Assembly (NCBI RefSeq): GCF_019704555.1
Contig: NZ_AP024745.1
Coordinates: 3,604,501-3,668,500 of the forward strand
From: Actinoplanes sp. L3-i22
GTDB lineage: Bacteria; Actinomycetota; Actinomycetes; Mycobacteriales; Micromonosporaceae
Length of the DNA stretch: 64,000 nt
Reading direction: 5' to 3'
Positions within the stretch are counted from its first letter, which is position 1; every line of letters starts with the position of its first letter. Below are positions 63,702-64,000 of this stretch, piece after piece. The notes beneath the pieces were generated by a model that was not told the DNA's origin, did not search any database, and saw only the letters and a list, made by a program, of their open reading frames with translations. Made by a program: the position numbers and the translations under genes.

Positions 63702-64000
63702 TCAGCGCCGCACCGTGCACGTGGTGGTGACGGTCGCGGCCGGGTCGCTCTCCGAGGTGACCGTGACCCGGGTGGTGTGCTTGACGTAGACGTCCACCGA
63801 CGCCGTCCGGTCGACGGCCACGACCTCCCGGGGCAGCGTCGCGCCGGGCGCCGCGATCCGGAAGACGTCGTCGCCGGTGCCGGTGTTGCGCAGCGGGATC
63901 GTGCACTTGCCGTCGCGCGCGATCGCCGGCGCTGCCTGCACGCCACGAGCGGCCGGCCCGGCGCCGTCCAGCGAGCGCACCGCCACCTGGTACGACAGCA
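63702..64000 (-). CDS. C-terminal part of an exported protein (5' end outside window)
   Basis: The frame is open to the window edge. Visible sequence (VQAAPAIARDGKCTIPLRNTGTGDD...) is a beta-sandwich of about 95 residues with one Cys pair, resembling C-terminal modules of secreted actinobacterial hydrolases. The catalytic part and family cannot be seen. Confidence 0.55.
   Translation of the reverse strand, partial: LSYQVAVRSLDGAGPAARGVQAAPAIARDGKCTIPLRNTGTGDDVFRIAAPGATLPREVVAVDRTASVDVYVKHTTRVTVTSESDPAATVTTTCTVRR

Overview
The window is high-GC DNA with strong G/C at third codon positions, frequent GTG starts, ATGA stop/start overlaps and tightly packed genes. DivIVA-domain, LPXTG-anchored, FhuF-type ferric reductase, MpaB/DUF2236, DUF6010 and TMEM175-like proteins together point to a filamentous actinobacterium, most likely Micromonosporaceae (Actinoplanes-like). 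That assignment rests on gene content and codon use, not on a search. About 57 protein genes are supported. No rRNA, tRNA, CRISPR array, transposase or prophage was seen.

Layout. 1-4.2 kb: end of a peptide/nickel-type ABC transporter operon coupled to two flavin monooxygenases, then a quinone oxidoreductase. 4.2-9.5 kb: a ROK regulator divergent from a complete sugar ABC importer (ATPase, permease, binding lipoprotein). 9.6-14.2 kb: an SprT-like metalloprotein and a three-subunit molybdenum hydroxylase of PaoABC type. 14.3-18.4 kb: small membrane and zinc-finger proteins, a TMEM175-like channel, a type II NADH dehydrogenase-like protein and an NmrA-like protein; the last three share an identical 26-bp promoter-like element. 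18.5-20.9 kb: a DUF1800/DUF1501 pair. 21.0-25.7 kb: a hybrid histidine kinase, a DivIVA-domain protein and a PAS-GAF histidine kinase. 25.8-30.3 kb: membrane proteins, an MpaB-like oxygenase, a ferric reductase and a lipoprotein. 30.5-35.0 kb: an FAD monooxygenase, then a TetR / DsbA (FrnE-like) / 51-residue peptide operon, and a MerR/NTF2 divergent pair. 35.3-41.1 kb: DUF3616, a MarR-DHA2 efflux operon divergent from a 2-hydroxyacid dehydrogenase, and a secreted GH5 enzyme. 41.2-48.3 kb: a GGDEF-EAL protein and an ABC binding lipoprotein separated by a near-palindromic element, a class A PBP, a patatin and a DedA protein. 48.3-54.0 kb: a second MarR/DHA2 pair, a META-like lipoprotein, a sortase substrate and an LLM oxidoreductase. 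54.5-59.2 kb: a STAND-type NTPase with repeat expansions and a CDP-glycerol glycerophosphotransferase-like protein. 59.5-64 kb: a Uma2-family protein, a GH31 glycosidase with two CBM35-like modules, a membrane protein and the 3' part of an exported protein.

The main unexplained items are: (1) a 51-residue peptide ending in a two-cysteine tail, translationally coupled to a DsbA-type oxidoreductase and a TetR regulator; (2) a 26-bp element upstream of three redox or ion genes that matches the ECF41-type promoter pattern; (3) a roughly 140-bp intergenic repeat in three copies with a hairpin and one compensatory base-pair change; (4) a 167-bp near-palindrome that supplies the first codons of a lipoprotein gene; (5) a STAND NTPase lacking the Walker B acidic residues and carrying two in-frame repeat expansions. 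Several gene 3' ends also carry short tandem duplications.
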